The notes: generated from the sequence alone by a model not told the origin. A stretch of DNA of 64,000 nt from Arcicella aquatica (GCF_034928825.1 NZ_JAYFUL010000007.1:124001-188000), one strand, 5' to 3'; counted from the first letter of the stretch, positions 1 to 9,026 are shown. Made by a program: numbers and translations.

Positions 1-236
1 TGGATTATTCTAATGAAGCTAATGAAAGATTAATGTGTGATTATGAAGGTGATGAAATGGAAATTGGTTTTAATGCTAAATTCATGATTGAGATGTTGGG
101 CAACCTTACTTCAAACATGATTTCGCTAGAAATGTCTCAGCCAAACCGTGCTGGTTTGATTATTCCTGCTGACAAAAAAGCTGACGAAGATATTTTAATG
201 TTAGTAATGCCAGTTATGCTTAATACTTATGCATAA
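1..236 (+). CDS. dnaN: DNA polymerase III subunit beta (sliding clamp), C-terminal fragment
   Basis: Only the last 78 or so codons are inside the window; the reading frame is open from base 3 and the gene begins upstream. The visible part ends in LMLVMPVMLNTYA and contains FNAKFMIEML and PNRAGLIIP, the usual end of the third clamp domain in Bacteroidota, including the region that forms the binding pocket for clamp partners. The ring clamp tethers DNA polymerase III to its template. A terminator hairpin follows 15 bases after the stop. Identification rests on family memory of the C-terminal motif; the N-terminal domains cannot be checked here. Confidence 0.88.
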   Translation, partial: DYSNEANERLMCDYEGDEMEIGFNAKFMIEMLGNLTSNMISLEMSQPNRAGLIIPADKKADEDILMLVMPVMLNTYA

Positions 237-251
237 TTAAAAATATAATCG

Positions 252-287
252 AAAAAAGGCGTGAGAGTTTTATTCTTACGCCTTTTT
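252..287 (+). terminator. intrinsic terminator of dnaN
   Basis: The arms AAAAGGCGTGAG and CTTACGCCTTTT (one G-T pair) enclose a short loop and are followed by a T-rich tract. It sits just after the dnaN stop and ahead of the thioredoxin gene, in plus orientation. Confidence 0.8.
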
Positions 288-416
288 AGTTTTAAAATGT
301 TAATGATTGTTAACGACAAACTTTGTTATTCAATTAACAGTTAAAGAATTATTCATCGGTTAAACTATTGTAACCAATTTAAACGTTTTGTATCAAACTT
401 AATCAATCTTAATAAA

Positions 417-872
417 ATGTTAAAAACTAGAATTTTATCTGCTTTATTAATCCTTTTTGCAATCGGTGTAAATGCTAAACCAAATCTTTCAAAAGCCCCA
501 GTTGCTGCTACAGGCATTCAATTTTTCAAAGGTACTTTTAAACAAGCTTTAGCTAAAGCCAAAAAGGAAAACAAAATGATTATGATGGATTGCTACACTA
601 CTTGGTGTGGGCCATGCAAAATTTTGAAAAACCAAGTATTTACTGATAAAGCTTTGGGAGATTACATGAACCAAAAATATATTTGTGTAGCAATGGATTA
701 TGAGAATGGTGAAGGTCCAGCAGTTGCTCAAAAATATCCTGTAGATGCATACCCATCAATTTATTTTATTGATAGCAACGGTAAGCCTAAAACGATTATG
801 GTAGGTGTTCCTAACCCTATTCCGAATGCTGCCAATGTAATTTTAGCACAAGCGAAAAAATTTGTAAAGTAA
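417..872 (+). CDS. secreted thioredoxin-fold protein
   Basis: This 151-residue protein has a signal peptide in residues 1-20 (hydrophobic ILSALLILFAIGVNA) followed by one thioredoxin domain. The redox motif WCGPCK is complete, with the two cysteines at residues 64 and 67, and a cis-proline is visible in VDAYPSIYFID. An extra cysteine (residue 59) lies five residues before the active site. It is expected to act in the periplasm as a disulfide oxidoreductase; the partner is unknown. It has its own upstream gap of about 130 bases after the dnaN terminator and is closed by a strong bidirectional hairpin, so it is probably a single-gene unit. The ATG start fits the signal peptide directly. Confidence 0.85.
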   Translation: MLKTRILSALLILFAIGVNAKPNLSKAPVAATGIQFFKGTFKQALAKAKKENKMIMMDCYTTWCGPCKILKNQVFTDKALGDYMNQKYICVAMDYENGEGPAVAQKYPVDAYPSIYFIDSNGKPKTIMVGVPNPIPNAANVILAQAKKFVK

Positions 873-886
873 TATTTTTGAGAAAA

Positions 887-930
887 TAAAAAAGCCGTGA
901 TTTTGTATCAAACAAAGTCACGGCTTTTTT
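887..930. terminator. bidirectional terminator between thioredoxin and TerC genes
   Basis: The perfect arms AAAAAAGCCGTGA and TCACGGCTTTTTT carry runs of A and T on the outside, so the hairpin can end transcripts from both converging genes. Confidence 0.82.
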
Positions 931-996
931 ATTGGTCACTGAAACGCTTATAAAATCTATTGCGCTATTCTGATGAATAGGTTGATAGGGTAAAAT

Positions 997-1770
997 TTAT
1001 TTAACAACTTCTTGTTTTGTCCTCATTTTAATATTCAATACTTCCACCAATAATGAGAAGGCAATAGCAAAGTATAAATATCCTTTTGGTACCTCACCTA
1101 CTTCTGAGCCAAATAAAGAAACGTTAGCATCATGAGCAGACTGAGCGATTAGCATAAAGCCAATCATAATCAAAAATGCCATCCCTAACATTTGAATAGA
1201 AGGATGACGGTTTACAAAATCACCAACTGGACCAGAAAAGCCCATCATAATAGCAATTGACAGCACTACTGAAATAATCATAATTGGTAAATTATGAGTT
1301 AAACCAATCGCAGTAAGGATAGAGTCTATTGAGAATACGATGTTAATCAGCGCAATTTGAAGCACTACAGCCGTTAATTTATCCGCTGCTGAACCTTTAG
1401 GTACTGTTACATCATGCTCCTCACCTACTTCAAGTTTCTCATGAATCTCGGAAGTAGCTTTAAATAGTAAAAATAATCCTCCGACAAATAAGATTAAGCT
1501 CTGTCCAGAAATCCCCGCATTAAACCAACCTAATTGGATGTAAGTAAAAGGTTGTTGTAATGAAATAATGAATGAAATACCAAACAATAAGGTAATTCTA
1601 AAAAGCATTGCTAATAATAAACCTATATTTCTAGCTTTTGCTTGGTTTTTCTTTGCTAATTTATTCGCTGCAATTGAAATAAAAATGATGTTATCTATTC
1701 CTAGAACGATTTCTAAAAAAGTAAGTGTAAGTAAGCTTATAATACCCCCTGCTGTAAATAATTCTGACAT
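997..1770 (-). CDS. TerC/Alx-family integral membrane protein
   Basis: This 257-residue polytopic membrane protein of the TerC superfamily has the two acidic signature segments typical of the family: EIVLGIDN at residues 20-27 in the first helix, and INIVFSIDSILTAIG near residue 145. Seven or so hydrophobic helices are apparent, with a charged loop in between (EKLEVGEEHDVTV). Family members are linked to tellurite resistance, pH-induced manganese export (Alx) and metal loading of exported proteins; the exact substrate cannot be told from sequence. It is monocistronic, converges with the thioredoxin gene, and has a well-formed promoter at 1800-1829. Confidence 0.85.
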   Translation of the reverse strand: MSELFTAGGIISLLTLTFLEIVLGIDNIIFISIAANKLAKKNQAKARNIGLLLAMLFRITLLFGISFIISLQQPFTYIQLGWFNAGISGQSLILFVGGLFLLFKATSEIHEKLEVGEEHDVTVPKGSAADKLTAVVLQIALINIVFSIDSILTAIGLTHNLPIMIISVVLSIAIMMGFSGPVGDFVNRHPSIQMLGMAFLIMIGFMLIAQSAHDANVSLFGSEVGEVPKGYLYFAIAFSLLVEVLNIKMRTKQEVVK

Positions 1771-1799
1771 TTTGTTTTGGTTTAAATATTTTGATTACA

Positions 1800-1829
1800 C
1801 AAATTTATTCAGTTTAGCCAATAAACAAA
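1800..1829 (-). promoter_or_regulatory. promoter for the TerC-family gene
   Basis: Read on the minus strand, TTTG (1829-1826), 18 bases, then TAAATTTG (1807-1800). This matches the Bacteroidota primary-sigma consensus TTTG/TAnnTTTG at proper spacing, about 30 bases before the start codon. Confidence 0.6.
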
Positions 1830-2058
1830 ACCTCAATTGTTATGAAAGGTTAAAATCATTTACAACTTATATCAAAAATAGCATGAATGTTTTATGCACC
1901 TAGCTTTGCTTTTAGCATCATTTATGATGGTTTTGAAGATGGTATATACTTGAATGAGAATTCTAGAAAAATATAGAAAATTTCTTATAATTTAACTTAT
2001 TGATAATAAAACACTTATCATTTTTTACAAAAAAGTATTGATTTTTTCTTTGTTGAGA

Positions 2059-2090
2059 TTTGCACAGTAAGGAAATAAAGCGTAATTTTG
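2059..2090 (+). promoter_or_regulatory. promoter for the tRNA-Val pair
   Basis: TTTG at 2059-2062, 20 bases, then TAATTTTG at 2083-2090, a perfect TAnnTTTG element. The first tRNA begins 25 bases later. Apart from the terC promoter at 1800-1829 on the other strand, the 1771-2114 gap shows no further feature that I can see. Confidence 0.65.
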
Positions 2091-2114
2091 CACCACCTTA
2101 AAAGAAAGGGATTT

Positions 2115-2192
2115 GGTTTCATAGCTCAGCTGGTTCAGAGCACCTGCCTTACAAGCAGGGGGTCCTAGGTTCGAATCCTAGTGGGACCACCA
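2115..2192 (+). tRNA. tRNA-Val (anticodon TAC), copy 1
   Basis: A full cloverleaf can be drawn: acceptor GGTTTCA/TGGGACC with G-T pairs, D arm GCTC/GAGC, anticodon stem CCTGC/GCAGG around the loop CTTACAA, and T arm CTAGG/CCTAG around TTCGAAT. The 3' CCA is encoded. The anticodon TAC reads GTA and related valine codons. Confidence 0.95.
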
Positions 2193-2210
2193 AATTACAA
2201 CAACAATCTC

Positions 2211-2288
2211 GGTTTCATAGCTCAGCTGGTTCAGAGCACCTGCCTTACAAGCAGGGGGTCCTAGGTTCGAATCCTAGTGGGACCACCA
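2211..2288 (+). tRNA. tRNA-Val (anticodon TAC), copy 2
   Basis: This copy is identical over 78 bases to copy 1, separated by an 18-base spacer, and includes the encoded CCA. Both copies share the upstream promoter and one downstream terminator, so they are probably cut from one transcript. Confidence 0.95.
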
Positions 2289-2298
2289 TCAAACAAGA

Positions 2299-2334
2299 CA
2301 AGCCTTAACATTTTGAAATGTTAGGGCTTTTTTA
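2299..2334 (+). terminator. terminator of the tRNA-Val transcript
   Basis: The arms AAGCCTTAACATT and AATGTTAGGGCTT are followed by a run of Ts, starting 10 bases after the second tRNA. Confidence 0.8.
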
Positions 2335-2350
2335 TTTGTTTCATATTGAT

Positions 2351-2402
2351 ATCAAACAAAAAGGGTTAAAAAGACAAATCTTCTTAACCCTTTTTGTTTG
2401 AT
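2351..2402. terminator. long hairpin, probable ffh terminator
   Basis: A perfect 19-base inverted repeat beginning ATCAAACAAAAAGGGTTAA, with a 14-base loop, lies between the tRNA terminator and the ffh stop. Its symmetric A/T-rich arms allow termination from either side; the ffh transcript is the obvious client. Confidence 0.72.
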
Positions 2403-2434
2403 AAGGCTCAAAGCTAATTACTCAAAGCTGAGCG

Positions 2435-3769
2435 CTATTTACGCATCATATTTGCCATGTTAGGCATTTTCATTTTGCCATCTTGCACATTGTTCATCAT
2501 TCTCATCATTTTACGCATTCCATCAAACTGTTTGATTAAATTATTAATCTCAGTGACAGATGTACCCGAACCAGCCGCAATACGCTTTTTACGAGACATA
2601 TCTAAAAGCTCTGGTTTCTGGCGTTCCTTTGGTGTCATCGATTGAATGATGGCTTCGATAGATTTAAACGCATCGTCTGGAATATCTACGTCTTTCACCG
2701 CTTGCGACATTCCCGGAACCATACCCATCAAGTCTTTGAGATTACCCATTTTCTTGATTTGCTGTAACTGCGAATAGAAATCTTCAAAACTAAATTGGTT
2801 CTGACGAATTTTCTTGTTGATACGTTCAGATTCTTCTTCATCAAAAGCATTTTGTGCTCTTTCAACCAAAGAAAGTACGTCACCCATACCCAAGATACGG
2901 CTCGCCATACGATCAGGATAGAATTGATCAAGAGCATCCATTTTCTCGCCTGTAGAAATAAACTTGATTGGTTTATCTACAATATGACGAATAGAAAGCG
3001 CCGCACCACCACGAGCATCACCATCTAATTTAGTCAAGACAACACCATCAAAATTCAGGCGTTCGTTAAATGTTTTAGCTGTATTTACAGCATCTTGCCC
3101 CGTCATCGAATCCACTACAAAAAGGATTTCTGAAGGTTTGATAGCATCTTTAACCGCTGCAATTTCATTCATCATTGCTTCATCTACTGCCAAACGACCA
3201 GCAGTATCGACAATGATTACTCTTTTACCCATTTTTCGTCCATAAGAAATGGCATTTTGGGCAATCTCAACGGCGTTTTTATTCTCAGGTTCAGCATATA
3301 CATCTACGCCTACTTGCTCTCCTAATACTTTCAATTGGTCGATAGCCGCAGGACGATAAATATCACAAGCAACTAACAACACATTTCTACCACTCTTTTT
3401 AAGGTATTGTGCTAATTTACCAGAGAAAGTAGTCTTTCCAGAACCTTGTAAACCTGCAATTAAAATAACGGCTGGGTCTGGCTTTAAATTAATAGCCTGT
3501 ACCGACGAACCCATTAATTTAACGAGCTCTTCATGCACAATTTTCACCAACATCTGTCCAGGGTCAACGGCAATAAGGATTTTTTGTCCCATTGCTTCTT
3601 CCTTGATACGGTCAGTGATTTCTTTAGCTACTTTATAGTTAACGTCGGCATCCATCAAAGCCTTGCGGATTTCCTTGACAGTACTTGCTACATTGACATC
3701 CGTGATACGTCCCTTACCTTTCAGGGTACGCATTGCGGTGGTTATTTTACTGCTTAAATTCTCAAACAT
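2435..3769 (-). CDS. ffh: signal recognition particle protein Ffh
   Basis: This 444-residue SRP54 GTPase binds 4.5S RNA and delivers nascent membrane proteins to FtsY. In order it shows an N-domain four-helix bundle, the G domain with P-loop GLQGSGKTT (near residue 106), the G3 motif VDTAGRLAVDE and the G4 motif TKLDGDARGG, and then the methionine-rich M domain that ends in MMRMMNNVQDGKMKMPNMANMM. The length is normal for the family. Transcription appears monocistronic, from a -7 element about 200 bases upstream (TACCTTTG on the minus strand at 3980-3973) to the hairpin at 2351-2402. Confidence 0.97.
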   Translation of the reverse strand: MFENLSSKITTAMRTLKGKGRITDVNVASTVKEIRKALMDADVNYKVAKEITDRIKEEAMGQKILIAVDPGQMLVKIVHEELVKLMGSSVQAINLKPDPAVILIAGLQGSGKTTFSGKLAQYLKKSGRNVLLVACDIYRPAAIDQLKVLGEQVGVDVYAEPENKNAVEIAQNAISYGRKMGKRVIIVDTAGRLAVDEAMMNEIAAVKDAIKPSEILFVVDSMTGQDAVNTAKTFNERLNFDGVVLTKLDGDARGGAALSIRHIVDKPIKFISTGEKMDALDQFYPDRMASRILGMGDVLSLVERAQNAFDEEESERINKKIRQNQFSFEDFYSQLQQIKKMGNLKDLMGMVPGMSQAVKDVDIPDDAFKSIEAIIQSMTPKERQKPELLDMSRKKRIAAGSGTSVTEINNLIKQFDGMRKMMRMMNNVQDGKMKMPNMANMMRK

Positions 3770-4290
3770 TTTTATCTATTGCTTCTAATTTTTCTTGTAT
3801 GATTTTGCTCAAAATTAATTTTTACAAAGTTTAGTCATTATTGACACTCCTAAACTTTTTTCAGAACGATTTGTATTTTTTCATAATCAAAACTAATCCA
3901 ACATCTAAAGATCTTTTTATCTCAGATTTATTTTTGTGACAAGTCATTTCTCTACAATTTTGAGTTACAATACAAAGGTACAAAATTCTTAATAAAACAG
4001 TAGAGAATGATTTATGTATGTTGTATGTGAATCAAGGCTTTCAAAAATCAAATCTAAATAGTTTTAAAATAATTTCATCTACGCAAATACCTTGCGTATT
4101 AGCTATTCAACTTTGTATCGTTAAAAAACTTGTCATTGCTTCAAGTAGATTCTCCTTAAGGGTTTCTAATTTATGATAAATCAAGTATTGACATAATCAA
4201 TTCAATAAAATTGTTTATTTTACTCAGCCAAGTATTAGACCCATCAAAACAACTATTTTTTTCTGAAAAGTAATAAATAGTTTATCGCAA
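3770..4290. other. non-coding 521-base gap between divergent ffh and nucleotidyltransferase genes
   Basis: No open frame of note is present. On the minus strand a perfect -7 element TACCTTTG (3980-3973) points at ffh but lacks a clear TTTG at the right distance. A small inverted repeat ACGCAA-N5-TTGCGT lies at 4081-4097, followed by a near-match CAACTTTG on the plus strand. No SRP RNA fold is recognisable. Confidence 0.4.
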
Positions 4291-5325
4291 ATGAACATAC
4301 TATTTAAAACTATAGTAGGTAGCCAAGCCTATGGCACCAATACAGTAAATTCAGATATTGATTATAAAGGCGTATATGCCCAATCGACCAAAGAACTGAT
4401 TGGGTTTAACTATCTTGAACAAATTGATGTAAATAAAGATGAATGTTATTATGAAGTGAGGCGATATTTACAATTACTTCAATCTGCCAACCCAACAATG
4501 TTGGAGTTGTTGTTTATGCCCAAAGATTGTATCATTGAAAAACATCCTGCTTTCGATTTAATCATTCGTGAAAGAGATAAATTCCTGACAAAAAAATGTT
4601 TACATTCTTTTGGAGGCTATGCTATTGCACAAATAAAAAAAGCTAGAGGCTTACAAAAAAAGATGAATTGGGAACATGATAAAGTAAAGAGAAAGTCTCC
4701 TTACGATTTTTGTTATGTGTACGAAAACGGTAAAACTATTTCATTATTAACGTACTTAGGTATTAATCAACTTCTTGAAAACCAGTGTGGATTAGTTGCT
4801 TTAAACCATTTTAAAGATTGTTTTTCTTTGTATTATGATGCTCAGAATACTTTAGGATATCATGGCATTGTAACTGAAAAAGGAAATGCATTAAAATTAT
4901 CTTCTATTCCACAAGGAGAACAACCAGTGACTATTTTATATTATAATCAGGAAGGATATTCAGCTCATTGCCGAGAATACAACCAGTATAATGAATGGCT
5001 GACCAATAGAAATACCCAAAGATATGTTGATATAAACAATCATGGGCAACAAATAGATGGTAAAAACCTCTTGCATTGCCGAAGATTATTAGATATTGCC
5101 CGTGAAATTGCGACAGAAGGAACAATTAATGTTCGACGGCCAAATGCTAAAGAACTGTTAAAAATAAGGCATGGAGAAATTAATTTGGATGCTTTTATAG
5201 AAAATACAGAGTATGACATTCAACAGTTACACCAACTTTATGATATATCTACGTTACCAGATGATGTAGAAATACCTTTTGTCAATTCGCTATTACTAGC
5301 GGTAAGAGAGGCAGTAAATTTATAG
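4291..5325 (+). CDS. COG3541-type nucleotidyltransferase
   Basis: This 344-residue protein belongs to the DNA polymerase beta-like superfamily. The catalytic signature is intact at the N-terminus: G10-S11 in GSQAYGT and the metal-binding pair in S21-D-I-D24 (NSDIDYKG). The C-terminal stretch RRPNAKELLKIRHGE...LDAF is the family's conserved tail. It should transfer a nucleotide to an unknown acceptor, possibly an RNA end or a protein. The gene lies only 7 bases upstream of the polynucleotide kinase-phosphatase gene on the same strand, so the two are probably co-transcribed and functionally linked. The family is known mostly by sequence, so the substrate is not assigned. Confidence 0.8.
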   Translation: MNILFKTIVGSQAYGTNTVNSDIDYKGVYAQSTKELIGFNYLEQIDVNKDECYYEVRRYLQLLQSANPTMLELLFMPKDCIIEKHPAFDLIIRERDKFLTKKCLHSFGGYAIAQIKKARGLQKKMNWEHDKVKRKSPYDFCYVYENGKTISLLTYLGINQLLENQCGLVALNHFKDCFSLYYDAQNTLGYHGIVTEKGNALKLSSIPQGEQPVTILYYNQEGYSAHCREYNQYNEWLTNRNTQRYVDINNHGQQIDGKNLLHCRRLLDIAREIATEGTINVRRPNAKELLKIRHGEINLDAFIENTEYDIQQLHQLYDISTLPDDVEIPFVNSLLLAVREAVNL

Positions 5326-5332
5326 CGATTTT

Positions 5333-6262
5333 ATGAAGAAAATATTAATATTAAGAGGCTTACCAGCGAGTGGAAAATCCACTTTCGCACGAAAGTTAAT
5401 TAAAGACAATAAGGGTACATGGAAAAGACTTAACAAAGATGAGTTAAGAGACATGTTAGATAATTCGGTGTATTCACTAGATAATGAAAAATTTGTGGAT
5501 ACTGTTCGCAATGTGATGCTTATGGAAGCATTGAAAGAAGGCAAAAATGTGGTGCTAGACGATACAAACCTTTCAGAAAAATCCATAGAAACGATTCGTG
5601 AAGTTGCACAAAAATATGTAAAAGAGACTGGCAAAAAAGTAACCATAGAGTTTAAAGAATTTGATACTTCTTTAGAGGAATGTATTATTCGAGATGAAAG
5701 AAGAGAGAAAAAGGTAGGTCGCGAAGTAATTATGAAGTTTTATCATCAATATATGTTGAAACAAAATGACACAACTACCGACACCATAAAACCATCAAAA
5801 TCAAGTGCTAGAGAACGTGGGCCATTTTATGAAGTACAAGACGAGACATTACCACCCGCTATCATTTGTGACTTAGATGGTACTTTAGCCATTATTCATG
5901 ATAGAAGTCCTTATGATTCAAAAAGCTGCGAAACAGATTTATTGAATGAGCCTATTGCAGCAATATCGAAAACCTATTACCAAAAAGGGTCAAAAATCAT
6001 CTTGATATCTGGTAGAGAAGACAATGCAAAAAGTCAAACGATTAATTGGTTACATTATAATCGGATTCAATATGATGCCCTTTACATGAGAAAAACAGGT
6101 GATAGTCGTAAAGATGCGGAAATTAAGAAAGAGTTTTATGAGCAGTATATCAAAAATGTTTTTTTCGTAGAATTCGTTTTAGACGACCGTAATCAAATCG
6201 TTGACTTATGGAGAAACGAACTAGGCTTGGCTTGTTTACAAGTAAACTATGGAAACTTTTAA
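5333..6262 (+). CDS. T4 Pnkp-like polynucleotide 5'-kinase / 3'-phosphatase
   Basis: This 309-residue protein has the same domain order and nearly the same length as phage T4 polynucleotide kinase. The N-terminal kinase has the P-loop GLPASGKST (residues 9-17), NKDELRDML, VVLDDTNLS and a lid with several arginines (RDERREKKVGRE). The C-terminal HAD phosphatase has D180-L-D182-GT, SGRED, and VLDDRNQIVDLWR. It should phosphorylate 5'-OH ends and remove 3'-phosphates or 2',3'-cyclic phosphates, healing broken RNA or DNA. The partner gene is the nucleotidyltransferase just upstream; no ligase is in the window. The 3' end abuts the inverted-repeat element at 6276. Confidence 0.87.
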   Translation: MKKILILRGLPASGKSTFARKLIKDNKGTWKRLNKDELRDMLDNSVYSLDNEKFVDTVRNVMLMEALKEGKNVVLDDTNLSEKSIETIREVAQKYVKETGKKVTIEFKEFDTSLEECIIRDERREKKVGREVIMKFYHQYMLKQNDTTTDTIKPSKSSARERGPFYEVQDETLPPAIICDLDGTLAIIHDRSPYDSKSCETDLLNEPIAAISKTYYQKGSKIILISGREDNAKSQTINWLHYNRIQYDALYMRKTGDSRKDAEIKKEFYEQYIKNVFFVEFVLDDRNQIVDLWRNELGLACLQVNYGNF

Positions 6263-6275
6263 TCGTTTAAAACAA

Positions 6276-6518
6276 AAACATGAGTCATCCCGAATTTTAA
6301 AATCATAAAAAAGCGGTCGAAAAACTAATCTCGACCGCTTTTTTTTGATTGATGAACAACGAATTCCTACTGTTTGAGCGATAGCGAGTTTAGGAATTCT
6401 TGATTTTTTTGTTACTTTTTGCATCAAGGCAAAAAGTAAGGTCGAGTATAAATCCAAAAATCTCTGAAATCTTTTAAAATTTACTGATTTATGAGAAAAT
6501 TCGGGATGACTCATGTTT
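6276..6518. repeat. MITE-like element, copy A (243 bp, nested inverted repeats)
   Basis: The ends are a perfect 23-bp inverted repeat that begins AAACATGAGTCATCCCG. Inside, in order, are a hairpin with arms AAAAAAGCGGTCGA/TCGACCGCTTTTTT (6307-6344), an inverted pair GAATTCCTA/TAGGAATTC (6361-6399), and a hairpin TTACTTTTTGC-atcaag-GCAAAAAGTAA (6412-6439). A related copy in opposite orientation is at 42605-42890. No flanking target duplication is visible. The element lies between the converging pnk and pheT genes, so its hairpins may also serve as their terminator. A 92-codon open frame across it (6236-6514, minus) looks accidental. Confidence 0.85.
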
Positions 6519-6536
6519 ATGAGGATAATATAATAA

Positions 6537-8963
6537 TTATTTTCTAATCACCGCTCCGATTTCTTTTTCAAAAGCTGCCATTAGTTTTTCCATAGTTTTA
6601 TCAATTACTTTATCAGTCAATGTCTGTTCGTAATCTTGAAGAATAAAGCTTACTGAATATGACTTTTTATCTGCTCCTAAATTCTCGCCTTGATATACAT
6701 CAAAAACATTAATCTGACGCAACAAGTTTTTCTCGTAATTACGTGCCAACTTTTGAATTTGGTCAAAAGTAACTGTTTTATCAATCACTAATGAAAGGTC
6801 ACGACGTACTTCTGGGAATTTTGGTAATTCTACAAAAGCAGCTTTGTCGTTATATTGTTTGAACAAATAATCCCAGTCAAAATCAGCAAAGAAAACGTGT
6901 TGTTTTACCTCTGCTTTTTTAGCTACGCTTGGTTTTACTAATCCTACTTTGGCTACTTCTTTTTTATTCAATAGATAGCTTATCCCATATTCAAAAGTAG
7001 CAGTGCCTTCTAATGGTTTTGTATCTAAGTTTTTGAAACCTAAACTACCCAACACTTTATTTACAGCACTTGCCAAAGTATGAAAAGCTACTTTTTGCGA
7101 TTTCAATTGCCATGTTTCATTTTCGGTATTTCCTGTCACGTACAATGCTAAATGGCGTTTTTCAACGTATTTGTCATTGATTTTGTGATAGGTTTTACCA
7201 AAATCAAACACTTTTAAATCTTTCTGACGGCGATTGATATTATGGGCTAATACTTCTAGTCCAGAAAATACCATCGTCTGACGCATCACGCCTAAATCTT
7301 CTGATAATTTATTCAAGATTTCAACATCATCATTTGGCAAATCAGCCTTAACCAACGCTGAATAAGCAGGTTTTGTTAAAGAGTTTGTAATGATTTCGTT
7401 AAAACCATTTGCGGCTAAAACCTGAGAGATTTTTAACTGCAATTGTTCTCTATCTTTCTGAGGGAAGCCAGATAAAAATTCAGTACCCAAATTTTCTGAC
7501 AACTCTACATTTTCAAAACCATAGATTCTTAGTACCTCTTCGATAATATCAGCTTCACGTGTAACGTCTACACGATAAGGTGGCACAATGGCTGTAAAAC
7601 CATTTTCATCTTCTCCTTGAATCTGAATATCTAACGATTCAAGAATAGATTTTACCAAGCTTGTATCCAATGTTTTACCAATCAAACGGTTTACGTTTTT
7701 GTATAAAACTGGAATCGTAAAATCTGCAATTGGATTTGGATAAAAATCACTTACTTCCGAAGCAACTACGCCACCAGCTAATTCTTGAATCAACAAGGCA
7801 GCATACTTTAATGCATATAATTTAGCATTCGGGTCAGTACCACGTTCAAAACGGAACGAAGCATCTGTTTTCAAAGCATGACGCTGTGCAGTCTTTCTCA
7901 CAGAAGCTGGGTTGAAATAGGCTACCTCTAAATAAACACGGGTAGTTTCAGGCTTAATACCAGACTTTGTTCCACCAAAAACACCTGCGATACCCATTGG
8001 TTCATCGCCATTACAAACCATCAAATCGGTTTCGCCCAATGTGCGTTCTACTTCATCAAGCGTGGTAAATTTAGTACCTGCTGGAAGTGTTTTTACAATT
8101 ACTTGCTGACCAGCAATAGCATTCCAATCATAAGCATGCATTGGTTGCCCCAAGCCATGACAGATGTAATTGGTAATATCTACAATATTATTAATTGAAC
8201 GCAAGCCTATTGTTTCTAATGATTTACGCAACCATTCTGGTGACTCCTGCACTTTTACGCCATCAATCGTAACACCACAAAAACGTGGACAAGCCTCAGG
8301 GTCTTCTACGATTAATTCTATCGGGAAATTAGTATTATCTACTTTAAAAGCTTCTATGGAAGGCAAAGTAATAGCACGACCCGTTTTAGCTTTAATATCA
8401 CGTGCTACTCCCCAGTGCGATGCAGCGTCTGCACGGTTGGGCGTTAGTCCAATTTCGATTAACAAATCTGCTTCTAAATTAAAGTATTGAGTAGCAGGCG
8501 TACCGTTTGGTAAATCAGTATCCAATATCAAAATACCATCATGCGAAGTACCAATTCCTAATTCATCTTCTGCACAAATCATCCCTTCTGAAAGATGTCC
8601 GTAGGTTTTTTTACTAGTAATTTTAAAAATCTCTACTCCTTTGGCATGGTCATAAAGTGTAGTACCTACTGTTGCTACAATTACTTTTTGTCCGGCATCT
8701 ACATTAGCCGCCCCACAAACAATTTGCGAAGGTGTTTCAGCACCAATATCAACAGTGGTTAAACTTAGTTGCTTTTCTTTCACCATAAATCGTTCGCAAG
8801 TAAGTACTTCACCTACTACAAAACCTTCTAAACCGCCCAAAATTGCTTCGTGACGCTCGATGGATTCTACTTCTAAGCCCGTTCCAGTTAAGAGACTATC
8901 TAATTCTTGAGCCGACTCTGTTATTTCTACAAATTGTTTAAGCCAATTAAGGGAGATTTTCAT
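6537..8963 (-). CDS. pheT: phenylalanine--tRNA ligase beta subunit
   Basis: This 808-residue beta chain of the heterotetrameric PheRS charges tRNA-Phe in the cytosol. Visible domains are the N-terminal EMAP/tRNA-binding fold (FVVGEVLTCERF, ICAEDELGIG), the B3/B4 editing region (HWGVARDIKAKTG to KTDASFRFERGTDPN), the B5 domain (VPPYRVDVTREADIIEEVLRIYG), the catalytic-like core and the C-terminal anticodon-binding FDX-ACB domain (FPEVRRDLSLVIDKTVTF). I place the start at the ATG of MKISLNWLKQF, the family's canonical N-terminus; the open frame runs 39 codons further upstream, but that part overlaps the promoter and terminator. The gene is monocistronic here; pheS is not in the window. Confidence 0.95.
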   Translation of the reverse strand: MKISLNWLKQFVEITESAQELDSLLTGTGLEVESIERHEAILGGLEGFVVGEVLTCERFMVKEKQLSLTTVDIGAETPSQIVCGAANVDAGQKVIVATVGTTLYDHAKGVEIFKITSKKTYGHLSEGMICAEDELGIGTSHDGILILDTDLPNGTPATQYFNLEADLLIEIGLTPNRADAASHWGVARDIKAKTGRAITLPSIEAFKVDNTNFPIELIVEDPEACPRFCGVTIDGVKVQESPEWLRKSLETIGLRSINNIVDITNYICHGLGQPMHAYDWNAIAGQQVIVKTLPAGTKFTTLDEVERTLGETDLMVCNGDEPMGIAGVFGGTKSGIKPETTRVYLEVAYFNPASVRKTAQRHALKTDASFRFERGTDPNAKLYALKYAALLIQELAGGVVASEVSDFYPNPIADFTIPVLYKNVNRLIGKTLDTSLVKSILESLDIQIQGEDENGFTAIVPPYRVDVTREADIIEEVLRIYGFENVELSENLGTEFLSGFPQKDREQLQLKISQVLAANGFNEIITNSLTKPAYSALVKADLPNDDVEILNKLSEDLGVMRQTMVFSGLEVLAHNINRRQKDLKVFDFGKTYHKINDKYVEKRHLALYVTGNTENETWQLKSQKVAFHTLASAVNKVLGSLGFKNLDTKPLEGTATFEYGISYLLNKKEVAKVGLVKPSVAKKAEVKQHVFFADFDWDYLFKQYNDKAAFVELPKFPEVRRDLSLVIDKTVTFDQIQKLARNYEKNLLRQINVFDVYQGENLGADKKSYSVSFILQDYEQTLTDKVIDKTMEKLMAAFEKEIGAVIRK

Positions 8964-9026
8964 TCTAAATGCAATGTAAGATTTCGTGATTGAGAATTGT
9001 TTTCTTTTAAAAATTTCTCGGAAATA

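Noticed and set aside
3770..4290. SRP RNA or other structured RNA next to ffh
   Set aside because: No recognisable SRP fold or conserved tetraloop region; only a 6-bp inverted repeat was seen.
6236..6514. 92-codon open frame inside the inverted-repeat element
   Set aside because: It is made of the repeat itself, its composition follows the hairpins, and it runs across the pnk stop. The same element at 42605-42890 does not keep the frame.
6276..6518. Target-site duplication at the MITE-like element
   Set aside because: Sequences just outside both ends do not match each other at either copy, so insertion could not be shown this way. The shared GTTTAAAACAAAA left of both copies is probably part of the element or chance.
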